Source: Burkholderiales bacterium UBA954 (GTDB lineage: Bacteria > Pseudomonadota > Gammaproteobacteria > Burkholderiales > Burkholderiaceae_A). Taken from it: 15,264 bases of DNA. The notes beneath the pieces were generated by a model, which saw only the letters and a list, made by a program, of their open reading frames with translations, did no database searches and was not told where the DNA came from. The first letter of the stretch is position 1, and each line of letters begins with the position of its first letter. The translations under genes and the position numbers were made by a program. Positions 7,255-13,234 of this stretch are shown piece after piece. The DNA is taken from the NCBI GenBank assembly GCA_002293155.1, contig DBCQ01000023.1, positions 1 to 15,264 of the forward strand. The letters run 5' to 3'.

Positions 7255-8090
7255 TCTGGTTTCTTGTGGCCGTTATTCTATTAATTGCTTTTTTCTTGCT
7301 CTGGATTCTGCAGCCTTATTATCGGGCAATGCCGCAGTCTCTGACCTCGCGCAATGATTTAAATGTGCAGGTCTATCAGGATCAAATTGCGAAGATTGAT
7401 CAAGATCTCGCCAACGGTCTTTTAGCTCCCGAGCAGGCGAGCGAGAGTGTCGCTGAGATCCAGCAACGGCTACTTGATGACACCGAAAAAGAGTTCGTTG
7501 TCCACGAGCCGCATAGCTCGCGATTCACCGTGATTACGATCTGTCTTGCGGCTCCTCTGACGGCTCTTGCGATCTACGGGGTGATTGGTGTTCCCAATGA
7601 GCTCATGTTGGCGCCACCGGTGAAGGCCGCAAGAACCGGAGATCAGCCGCCGGATATTGCAAAGATGGTGGCTGGGCTTGCGAAAAAACTGGAGCAAGAA
7701 CCGGACAATCTTGAGGGGTGGGCGATGCTGGGCCGCTCCTATAAGGTAATGGGTAACACTCTGGAAGCGGAGAAAGCCTACGATCGGGCGGGTTCGTTTC
7801 TGATGACAGATGCCCAGCTTCTTGCTGATTATGCTGATGTTTCTGCGGCTAATGCGAAGGGAGATTTTAGTGGTAAGCCAATTCGACTGATTGAGCGTGC
7901 TTTAAAGGTGGACCCTCAGAATCCTATGGCGCTCTGGCTTGCTGCAACAGCTGCAATGCAAGGACAGGATCGCCCCAAGGCACTTGGGTATCTCAAGCGT
8001 CTAATTAAAGTTCTACCCCCAGACTCAGAGGATGCAAAAACCATTCAATCTGCGATTGATCAGGTTTCTGCGCAATCTGGGGGTAAGTAG
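7251..8090 (+). CDS. ccmI: Apocytochrome c chaperone CcmI
   Basis: A 279-residue protein with a first membrane helix at residues 2-20, a cytoplasmic loop (about 21-90) with the conserved N-VQVYQDQIAKIDQDLANGL segment, a second helix (about 92-113), and a periplasmic TPR domain from about 135 onward (DNLEGWAMLGRSYKVMGN and two following repeats). CcmI binds the C-terminal helix of apocytochromes c and presents them to CcmF/CcmH. It is last in the canonical ccm order and overlaps ccmH by ATGA. The cupin gene follows 26 bases later with no terminator between them, so read-through is likely. Confidence 0.94.
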   Translation: MIWFLVAVILLIAFFLLWILQPYYRAMPQSLTSRNDLNVQVYQDQIAKIDQDLANGLLAPEQASESVAEIQQRLLDDTEKEFVVHEPHSSRFTVITICLAAPLTALAIYGVIGVPNELMLAPPVKAARTGDQPPDIAKMVAGLAKKLEQEPDNLEGWAMLGRSYKVMGNTLEAEKAYDRAGSFLMTDAQLLADYADVSAANAKGDFSGKPIRLIERALKVDPQNPMALWLAATAAMQGQDRPKALGYLKRLIKVLPPDSEDAKTIQSAIDQVSAQSGGK

Positions 8091-8116
8091 TCGATACCGA
8101 TCTCTCAAGATTCTCT

Positions 8117-8791
8117 ATGCTAATTCGTCACGATCTCTCGAGGCGGTTTGTCGTCTGTCCAGCCGACTATCAGTGGATAGATTCTCCCGTCGCTGGCGTT
8201 CGGCGAATGCCCCTTGATCGCGTTGGTGCAGAGCAAGGTCGGGCAACCAGTATTGTTGAGTACGATGCCCATACCGTTTTCACCGCGCATGAGCACTCGG
8301 GTGGTGAGGAGTTCTTCGTTCTCTCGGGAACCCTAATTGATGACGCAGGGCATTATTGCGCAGGGACCTATGTTCGTAATCCTGTGGGGTCGCGCCATAC
8401 TCCGAGGGCAGGCCCCGATGGGGCACGATTATTTGTAAAGCTGGGCCAGTCTCACCCGGACGATCAAGACCGCAAGGTAATCAATACAACAAGATCGAAG
8501 TGGTTTCAGGGATTGGTGCCGGGGTTGCAGGTATTGCCGCTACATGAACACCTGTCAGAACATTGCGCCCTGGTTCGCTGGGCCCCGCATACAGAGTTCA
8601 GCAGGCACCAGCATTGGGGCGGGGAGGAGATTCTGGTCCTTCAAGGGACCTTTATTGATGAACACGGCAGCTATCCTGCAGGCTCATGGTTACGAAGCCC
8701 TCATCGAAGTATCCATACGCCGTATACCCGTGAAGACGGTGCACTGATTTGGGTAAAAACTGGCCATCTCAGCGTTGGTGAGTTCCACTAA
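8117..8791 (+). CDS. Double-cupin protein, ChrR-type cupin domains
   Basis: A 224-residue protein made of two tandem cupin barrels. Each has a full metal site: repeat 1 HEHSGGEEFFVLSGTL with His58, His60, Glu64 and distal His94 (GSRHTP); repeat 2 RHQHWGGEEILVLQGTF with His164, His166, Glu170 and distal His200 (SIHTP). The motif style (GGEE-VL-GTFIDEHG-YPAGSWLRSP) is that of the C-terminal cupin of the anti-sigma factor ChrR, which senses singlet oxygen response signals in Rhodobacter. Here there is no N-terminal zinc anti-sigma domain and no sigma factor gene beside it, so a stand-alone metal-binding enzyme or sensor is more likely. No clear ribosome binding site precedes the ATG. It lies 26 bases after ccmI and its stop overlaps the next start by one base (TAATG). 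Confidence 0.85.
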   Translation: MLIRHDLSRRFVVCPADYQWIDSPVAGVRRMPLDRVGAEQGRATSIVEYDAHTVFTAHEHSGGEEFFVLSGTLIDDAGHYCAGTYVRNPVGSRHTPRAGPDGARLFVKLGQSHPDDQDRKVINTTRSKWFQGLVPGLQVLPLHEHLSEHCALVRWAPHTEFSRHQHWGGEEILVLQGTFIDEHGSYPAGSWLRSPHRSIHTPYTREDGALIWVKTGHLSVGEFH

Positions 8792-9084
8792 TGCTGCAGG
8801 CTCTCGGCCGGTTTATACACACCCGCTGGTCAGGCGAAATCGATCATCGGGTGCTACTTCAGAGAGAGATGCTGATTATCGGCAGCCTTGTGAATTTTGT
8901 CGCGAGTTTCATTGGGCTCATTTTGTTGGCGAGTAAGTTCTCAGGCTATTGGGCTGCTTTCGTACATTTTCTGCCTCTGCCCTATAACGTTTTTTTATTG
9001 TTTTGTGTTTTTCGGCATCGAGAGTCAGGCGCGTGGATACGACTAATTGCTACACTCTGGTGGCTATGCATGCTCATCGTGTAG
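8791..9084 (+). CDS. 97-residue multi-span membrane protein, unrecognised
   Basis: The family is not recognised. After a short amphipathic N-terminus (MLQALGRFIHTRW, then EIDHRVLLQREM) come two clear membrane helices (about 27-47 and 52-74, the latter containing FLPLPYNVFLL), a basic loop FRHRES and a third hydrophobic stretch that runs to the last residue (WWLCMLIV). Ending inside a hydrophobic helix is unusual but no frameshifted continuation is evident downstream. Its ATG shares one base with the cupin stop (TAATG) and a GGTGAG sits about 8 bases upstream, so it is translationally coupled to the double cupin and may act with it. Confidence 0.65.
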   Translation: MLQALGRFIHTRWSGEIDHRVLLQREMLIIGSLVNFVASFIGLILLASKFSGYWAAFVHFLPLPYNVFLLFCVFRHRESGAWIRLIATLWWLCMLIV

Positions 9085-9113
9085 AGTCTTGGATTAGATA
9101 GCATTACGTCTGC

Positions 9114-9125
9114 TGTTCCGGAACA
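9114..9125. promoter_or_regulatory. 12-base perfect palindrome, possible operator
   Basis: TGTTCCGGAACA is a perfect dyad lying 25 bases before the start of the carboxymuconolactone decarboxylase family gene, in the only intergenic gap (65 bases) of this stretch. It could be a site for a dimeric regulator. A 12-base palindrome can occur by chance, and no -35/-10 pair is clear around it, so confidence is low. Confidence 0.3.
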
Positions 9126-9149
9126 ACGATAACCCCAAGGAGATCTCTG

Positions 9150-9608
9150 ATGACAACCAAACGATCAACCTCGAAGCTGTTTGAACAGGGAGTGAAGATT
9201 CGCCGCGAAGTCCTTGGCCCGGAGTATGTTGATCGCTCTCTCGATCAGGCCAATGGATTCATGATGGCCTTTCAGAATATCACCACAGAGATGTGCTGGG
9301 GTTATGCGTGGGCGAGGCCAGGGCTTCCCCGCAAGACCCGCAGTATGCTGAATCTCGCGATGCTCACCGCATTGAATCGGTCGGCGGAGATTAAGCTTCA
9401 TGTGAAAGGCGCCCTTAATAACGGGCTCTCCGTAGAGGAAATCAAAGAAGTTCTTCTGCATGCGACAGTCTATTGTGGGATTCCTGCGGGGCTTGACGCA
9501 TTTAAGGCGGCAAATCAGGTTCTTGAGGAAGAGGGCGCTTTTAAGAAGTCTGAAAGAAAGCCAAAAGCATCTGGCAGGCCCACGACTAAGAAAAAATCAA
9601 AAAAATAA
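9150..9608 (+). CDS. Carboxymuconolactone decarboxylase family protein (PcaC-like)
   Basis: A 152-residue protein with the all-helical CMD/AhpD fold. It carries YVDRSL, TEMCWGYAWARPGL, TRSMLNLAMLTALNR, ELxLHVKGALNNG-like IKLHVKGALNNG (His84) and VLLHATVYCGIPAGLDAF, the block pattern of gamma-carboxymuconolactone decarboxylases. It lacks a CxxC, so it is not an AhpD-type peroxidase partner. No other protocatechuate pathway genes are nearby, so the substrate is uncertain and pcaC is not assigned. The start has a strong AAGGAG 7 bases upstream. The last 21 residues (132-152) are a lysine-rich tail, nine Lys and two Arg with Ser/Thr/Pro, absent from typical family members; its A-rich codons coincide with the U-tract of a terminator on the other strand. 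Confidence 0.88.
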   Translation: MTTKRSTSKLFEQGVKIRREVLGPEYVDRSLDQANGFMMAFQNITTEMCWGYAWARPGLPRKTRSMLNLAMLTALNRSAEIKLHVKGALNNGLSVEEIKEVLLHATVYCGIPAGLDAFKAANQVLEEEGAFKKSERKPKASGRPTTKKKSKK

Positions 9609-9620
9609 GCCTGCCAGGCT
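9591..9620 (-). terminator. Intrinsic terminator of the minus-strand aldolase gene, inside the end of the plus-strand gene
   Basis: Read on the minus strand, AGCCT-GGC-AGGCT (9620 down to 9608) forms a 5-bp stem with a three-base loop beginning right after the TAG at 9621-9623. It is followed by TA, seven T (9605-9599), GA and six T (9596-9591). That is a short but well-formed intrinsic terminator. On the plus strand the same hairpin has no U-tract, so it terminates only leftward transcription. The T-run is the complement of lysine codons at the end of the plus-strand gene. Confidence 0.55.
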
Positions 9621-10355
9621 CTAGAGAGTTCTGCGTAAGGCCTCGAAGAATAAGTCAGACTGAAGGCGCTCGCCGTCCATCTGGGCAGCGACATCCCGTG
9701 CGAGCGAGGGGCTTGCAGGGGCGAGGGGTCGTCCAGTTGACTGGGCAAGCACCTGGATCATGCAGGCACGTTCAAGGTAGTAGAGGTCATCGTAGGCATA
9801 CGCGATCGTCGGGCCACAGACCACAACGCCATGATTACCTAAAAATACAATGTCTGCGCCATTCATGGCGCGCGCAATGCGCTCACCCTCCCCATGATCG
9901 AGGGCGAGACCGTTGTATTGCCCATCAATAGCGATTCTGCCGTGAAAGCGCATTGCATTCTGGGATAGGGCGGTATCCAGTGCTCGGTCAGCAGTTAGGG
10001 TTAGGGCGGTAGCGAAAGGCATATGGGTATGCATCACGCAACGTTGTCTACCAATACGGTGGATCGCTGCGTGAATATGTAGCGCGGTGGGTTCGACATC
10101 CCGATGGCCAGCAAGTTTTTGTCCGGAGATATCTACTAATACAATGTCATCGGCCTCTACTTCGCTCCAGAATAGTCCTCGGGGGTTGAGCAAAAACTCT
10201 GCGGCCTCACCGGGCAGTTCAACACTGAAATGGTTACAGACACCTTCGGCGAGCCCATGCCGAGAGGCCGCACGGAGGGCCAGGGCTAGATCATTTCGGA
10301 GTTGACGTACGGCCTTCGACTGGTAGAGGGTCTGGTGTGGCGATCGGGATCTCAT
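9621..10355 (-). CDS. Class II aldolase/adducin family protein
   Basis: A 244-residue protein of the class II aldolase/adducin head fold. Visible catalytic and metal residues: Glu88 in EPTALHIHAAIHR (the acid/base position of FucA), the zinc pair His109 and His111 in VMHTHMPFATAL, and the third zinc His175 in LGNHGVVVCG. The substrate cannot be told; FucA/AraD-type aldolases, decarboxylases and epimerases all share this pattern. The start at 10355 has a strong AGGAGA about 5 bases upstream. It lies 20 bases after the cation efflux gene and ends in a convergent terminator 12 bases from the opposite gene. Confidence 0.9.
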   Translation of the reverse strand: MRSRSPHQTLYQSKAVRQLRNDLALALRAASRHGLAEGVCNHFSVELPGEAAEFLLNPRGLFWSEVEADDIVLVDISGQKLAGHRDVEPTALHIHAAIHRIGRQRCVMHTHMPFATALTLTADRALDTALSQNAMRFHGRIAIDGQYNGLALDHGEGERIARAMNGADIVFLGNHGVVVCGPTIAYAYDDLYYLERACMIQVLAQSTGRPLAPASPSLARDVAAQMDGERLQSDLFFEALRRTL

Positions 10356-10375
10356 AGGGTCTCCTCTCGGGGTTA

Positions 10376-11320
10376 TTAGGAAAAACTCTCGGGTGTCACC
10401 ATCGTGAGTTCGGGCTGAAGAGTCGCATGATCAATGCCGTGTTTTTCCCGAAGTACGATCTGTAGGTCTCTTAAAACTGATGGCCAGTTGGAGAGATCGG
10501 TCATTTCGAGATGTGCGCTGAGCGCGATATGACCGGGGCTGATCTCCCAGACATGAAGGTTATGAACGGCCCGGATTGCTGCTGGTGATTGCAGATCCTG
10601 GCCCACCGCTTGAAAATCCACAGACTCGGGAACATGCTCCATCAGAATTCGGTAAGAGTTTTTCAGTAGGATGAGCGTTGATTTTAGAATCAGCGCACAA
10701 ACAAAGATTGATAGTAAGGAGTCAATCGGCGTCCAGCCGGTGAGAACGATAATCAGGCCAGAGGCGATAGCCGCAATTGACCCTAATAGATCGCCCATGA
10801 CATGCACGAGTGCCGCTTTTGTATTGATACTGTCTTGATCTTTAGAGAGCAGCCAGGCCACCAGGAGGTTGATCAGAAGACCGATACCGGCGACGATCAT
10901 CACAGTCTGCCCGGCGATATCCCGGGGGTTCTGTAGCCGATCAAATGCCGTAATTCCAATCCAGGCAATTACACCCAGCATTACCAGAGAATTGACAAAT
11001 GCCGCGAGCGCTTCAATACGGCCAAACCCATATGAACTCGTATCACTTGGGGGACGCATTGCAATGATCTGGGCTAAGAGTGCAAGTAACAGCGCGGTGG
11101 AGTCAGTCACCATGTGGCCGGCATCGGCCATGAGCGCGACTGAGCCGCTCACTAACGCCACTATGAATTCAACTACTGCGAAAAATAGCGTTAGCCCGAC
11201 GGCAAGACCGAGGATTCGAGAGTTAGCCCGTTCACGGGCATGGCCGCGAAGAGCATCTTGACTGTCGTGATGGTGTAGGGGGCTTGACACGGCCCTAGTC
11301 GACCGCGTGGTAGCCGGCAT
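10376..11320 (-). CDS. Cation diffusion facilitator (CDF) family metal efflux transporter
   Basis: A 314-residue CDF transporter with six membrane helices and a C-terminal cytoplasmic domain. The metal site is the HD-HD form: His69/Asp73 in ALMADAGHMVTDS and His173/Asp177 in LVHVMGDLLGS, as in Zn2+-type CzcD/ZitB exporters. The C-terminal domain keeps VHNLHVWEISPGHIALSAHLE-like and HGIDHATLQPE blocks. The N-terminus is His-rich (LHHHDS). The ATG at 11320 lies 26 bases inside fabI and has no clear ribosome binding site; a GTG at 11290 (codon 11), 4 bases past the fabI stop, is an alternative start. Likely role: antiport of Zn2+ (or Co2+/Cd2+) out of the cytoplasm against protons. Confidence 0.93.
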   Translation of the reverse strand: MPATTRSTRAVSSPLHHHDSQDALRGHARERANSRILGLAVGLTLFFAVVEFIVALVSGSVALMADAGHMVTDSTALLLALLAQIIAMRPPSDTSSYGFGRIEALAAFVNSLVMLGVIAWIGITAFDRLQNPRDIAGQTVMIVAGIGLLINLLVAWLLSKDQDSINTKAALVHVMGDLLGSIAAIASGLIIVLTGWTPIDSLLSIFVCALILKSTLILLKNSYRILMEHVPESVDFQAVGQDLQSPAAIRAVHNLHVWEISPGHIALSAHLEMTDLSNWPSVLRDLQIVLREKHGIDHATLQPELTMVTPESFS

Positions 11321-12050
11321 CGATGTAGATGGTCTGCCCCGTCATGCCGCTGGACTGGTCACTACAGAGAAACGCTGTAAGGTCTGCCACTTCATCTTGT
11401 GTAACCAGCCGCTTGAGGGGAGACTTCTCGATCGCACGTTGCATCAGGTCGTCAAAGTGCTCAATTCCGGAGGCAGCCCGAGTCAGTATGGGCCCGGGAG
11501 ACACGGCATGGACACGGATATTCATCTCTCCGAGTTCGCTGGCCATGTAACGCACACAGGATTCCAGCGCTGCCTTCACCGGTCCCATAAGTCCATAGTG
11601 GGGTACAACCTCATCAGCGCCAAGATAGCTCATCGTGATCAGACTTCCGCCACGCGGCATGTGGGGGGTTACCAGTTGGGCTGCACGGGCAAATGAATGA
11701 CAGCTAATATCCATTGCCTGTAAGAAGCCCTCCTTTGAACTCTCGGTAACGCTTCCATGAAGATCTTTTGCCGGTGCAAAGGCGACTGAGTGTACGAGGA
11801 AGTCGAAGCTTCCAAGCGCTGTGATGCTTTCTGCGACGAGTGTTTCGAGTTCACCGGGATTTTGTAGATTACAGATCTTGAGTTTGGCTGAAGTCGATCG
11901 GATTGATGGAAGTACTGAATCAAATGCCTTTTGATTCAGGCAGCTTGCAACGATATTGCAGCCCGATTCGGATAGCTTCTTGACGATAGCGTAAGCAATA
12001 CTGCGCTCGTTGGCGACACCCAATACCAACCCATTTTTCCCAGTCAACAT
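11295..12050 (-). CDS. fabI: Enoyl-[acyl-carrier-protein] reductase (NADH), divergent FabI
   Basis: A 251-residue SDR of the FabI type, about 10 residues shorter than E. coli FabI. NAD site: LVLGVANERSIAYAI (residues 8-22). Catalytic motif Tyr-x6-Lys: Tyr152 and Lys159 in HYGLMGPVKAALE, with the second active-site Tyr142 in SYLGADEV. VHSVAFAP (86-93) and SPGPILTRAASGI match the family. It reduces enoyl-ACP in the last step of each fatty acid elongation cycle. Differences: the usual CDV motif after the second strand is CNL (Asn61), and the stretch after the glycine-rich loop (NIVASCLNQKAFDSVLPSI) is unlike common FabI. ATG at 12050 with AAAGGG upstream. It lies 57 bases after the aerR-like gene and overlaps the CDF gene. 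Confidence 0.88.
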   Translation of the reverse strand: MLTGKNGLVLGVANERSIAYAIVKKLSESGCNIVASCLNQKAFDSVLPSIRSTSAKLKICNLQNPGELETLVAESITALGSFDFLVHSVAFAPAKDLHGSVTESSKEGFLQAMDISCHSFARAAQLVTPHMPRGGSLITMSYLGADEVVPHYGLMGPVKAALESCVRYMASELGEMNIRVHAVSPGPILTRAASGIEHFDDLMQRAIEKSPLKRLVTQDEVADLTAFLCSDQSSGMTGQTIYIDAGYHAVD

Positions 12051-12107
12051 AAAAGCCCTTTAGATAAGTCCCATCCCGATAGTTTACGGGTAAGTGGAGT
12101 GGAGGAC

Positions 12108-12947
12108 TTACGGTCGGGTGTTCTGTTCGGCGGCCGATTTGATGACGAGGGCAAGCTTGACTGCAACCTTGGGATCAGTGCAGATCTCGCAGGCACCGAA
12201 TTCAGTCGCATCAAAGTGACGAAGCGTGAAAATTGGGCCGCCAAGCAGGATTGCGACGTTTGCATTCTGCGATGCTTTACGGATCCCTGTTACCAGCGTT
12301 TCTAAGCCATCGAGTTGGCTTTCAATCGCTACGGAAATCCCGATCACGTCAAACCACTCATTAGCAGCAGCGTGAATCAGACCCTCTGCACTTGAGGAGA
12401 TCTCTACAACGGTCTGCCAGCCTTCCTTGTTAAAGAATTCCGAGACAATCGTAAGGCCAAGGATATGTTGAGATCCCGGCGCACAGGCCAACATAATGCG
12501 ATTACGTGGCCCGGGTTTACGTGGCCCTGCCTGGTATTCAAACCCGATTCGGTGTGTAATCTCATGCATTCGCATCAGGCCATTCGTGACCTGTACGAAA
12601 TCAGCAGTGTCGGTCTCCCAGGCGACGCCAAGATATCGTGCCGCGGGTGTAATCAGTTGCATAAAGATGGTTTCATGGCTCATGCCGTCGCGAACAAGTT
12701 GGTCTGCAAAGCTGTTTGCAAGAATTGCGTCATTCAGCAGGCAGAGGTTGGCGAACTCCACGACATCGCTTTCTGGGATGCGAATCGCCTGATCATTCTC
12801 CTGTGCCAAGCGGCCTGCGCCGTTTGGGTGCGCCTGCAGGAGCCGGGGAATGATCTGGGTCTCGATCACCGATGAAATAAGGTGACGACAGCCTTCATCC
12901 GGCGGCTCAGCCGCCAGGGAGACCCTCTGAGCTGACTGGGCCGTCAT
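12108..12947 (-). CDS. aerR: PpaA/AerR-like B12-binding (SCHIC) photosynthesis regulator
   Basis: A 279-residue protein with a helical-bundle segment (about 60-140) followed by a Rossmann-type B12-binding domain (about 148-275) and no HTH domain. The bundle has RYLGVAWETDTADFVQVTNGLMRMHE (Trp110), the pattern of AerR/PpaA and CarH-type B12 proteins. The canonical DxHxxG base-off motif reads SQHILG, keeping His161 and Gly164 but with Ser159 for Asp; in AerR/PpaA this Asp is also replaced. Known members bind cobalamin or heme and act as antirepressors of CrtJ/PpsR in purple bacteria. Co-occurrence with pucC supports that role, and no ppsR gene is in the window. No good ribosome binding site precedes the ATG; a 10-codon ORF overlaps the start as ATGA. 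The specific ortholog assignment is by inference. Confidence 0.75.
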   Translation of the reverse strand: MTAQSAQRVSLAAEPPDEGCRHLISSVIETQIIPRLLQAHPNGAGRLAQENDQAIRIPESDVVEFANLCLLNDAILANSFADQLVRDGMSHETIFMQLITPAARYLGVAWETDTADFVQVTNGLMRMHEITHRIGFEYQAGPRKPGPRNRIMLACAPGSQHILGLTIVSEFFNKEGWQTVVEISSSAEGLIHAAANEWFDVIGISVAIESQLDGLETLVTGIRKASQNANVAILLGGPIFTLRHFDATEFGACEICTDPKVAVKLALVIKSAAEQNTRP

Positions 12948-12976
12948 ACGGATGTGACTCTAGAAGTGGCCAACAT
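12944..12976 (-). CDS. Possible 10-residue leader peptide overlapping the aerR-like start
   Basis: Immediately upstream of the aerR-like gene, an ATG at 12976-12974 opens 10 codons (MLATSRVTSV) and stops at a TGA that overlaps the aerR-like ATG as ATGA. An AAGGGA ends about 5 bases before this ATG, whereas the aerR-like ATG itself has no visible Shine-Dalgarno. The layout would let ribosomes reach the aerR-like start by coupling. So short an ORF can arise by chance. Confidence 0.3.
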   Translation of the reverse strand: MLATSRVTSV

Positions 12977-13055
12977 CGCGATCCCTTTTCTGCCTGTTTA
13001 TAGTTATTGGATGCAGGCTAACTTGGATTTCAGATTTTTGGCAGTGCCTACTTAT
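12977..13055 (-). promoter_or_regulatory. Presumed promoter region of the aerR-like gene cluster
   Basis: This non-coding stretch separates the tRNA terminator from the aerR-like gene, so a minus-strand promoter should lie here. The best -10 candidate on the minus strand is TATAAA (within AACTATAAACAGG, around 13005-13010). The hexamer 17 bases further upstream does not resemble TTGACA. No TGT-N12-ACA site of the CrtJ/PpsR type was found. The call rests mainly on position. Confidence 0.25.
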
Positions 13056-13081
13056 AAAACCATGCTCTTAGCATGGTTTTT
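13056..13081 (-). terminator. Intrinsic terminator downstream of tRNA-Lys
   Basis: AAAACCATGC (13056-13065) and GCATGGTTTT (13071-13080) are perfect complements around a five-base loop TCTTA, whose outer T and A can also pair to give 11 bp around three bases. On the minus strand the stem ends in TTTT followed by ATAAG, 11-36 bases beyond the tRNA 3' end. The element is nearly symmetric and on the plus strand ends in five T, so it could work in both directions. Confidence 0.75.
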
Positions 13082-13091
13082 GGGCCATGAA

Positions 13092-13167
13092 TGGTGGGTC
13101 GGGCGAGACTCGAACTCGCGACCAACGGATTAAAAGTCCGCTGCTCTACCGACTGAGCTACCGACCC
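13092..13167 (-). tRNA. tRNA-Lys (anticodon UUU)
   Basis: On the minus strand, starting at 13167, the sequence folds as a full cloverleaf: acceptor GGGTCGG pairing with CCGACCC, D-arm GCTCAGTCGGTAGAGC, anticodon arm GCGGA-CTTTTAA-TCCGT with anticodon TTT (13134-13132), and T-arm with GTTCGAGTC. The discriminator is A and the CCA end is encoded (13094-13092), giving 76 bases. A tRNA-Lys near cpoB at the end of the tol-pal cluster is a known arrangement in Proteobacteria; here yeeE sits between them. An intrinsic terminator follows at once. Confidence 0.97.
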
Positions 13168-13234
13168 AGTAAGGCGCGCTGTCGCCAAGGACCGGCGTTT
13201 TGCGAAGCCTCAGATTTTAACGTAATCGTAAAAA

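Noticed and set aside
9608..9620. AGCCTGCCAGGCT as a terminator for the plus-strand decarboxylase-like gene
   Set aside because: On the plus strand the hairpin is followed by CTAGAGAGTT, with no U-tract; only the minus-strand reading makes a terminator.
11307..11696. Plus-strand ORF of 129 codons opposite fabI
   Set aside because: Fully contained in the fabI coding region, whose catalytic residues are intact on the minus strand.
12090..12111. Inverted repeat GTAAGT...ACTTAC around the end of the aerR-like gene
   Set aside because: Only six A/T-rich pairs, a ten-base loop and no T-run on the minus strand; too weak to call a terminator.
12944..13055. CrtJ/PpsR binding site (TGT-N12-ACA) upstream of the aerR-like gene
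   Set aside because: The only TGT...ACA pair seen there has a 17-base spacer, not the 12-base spacing of known sites.
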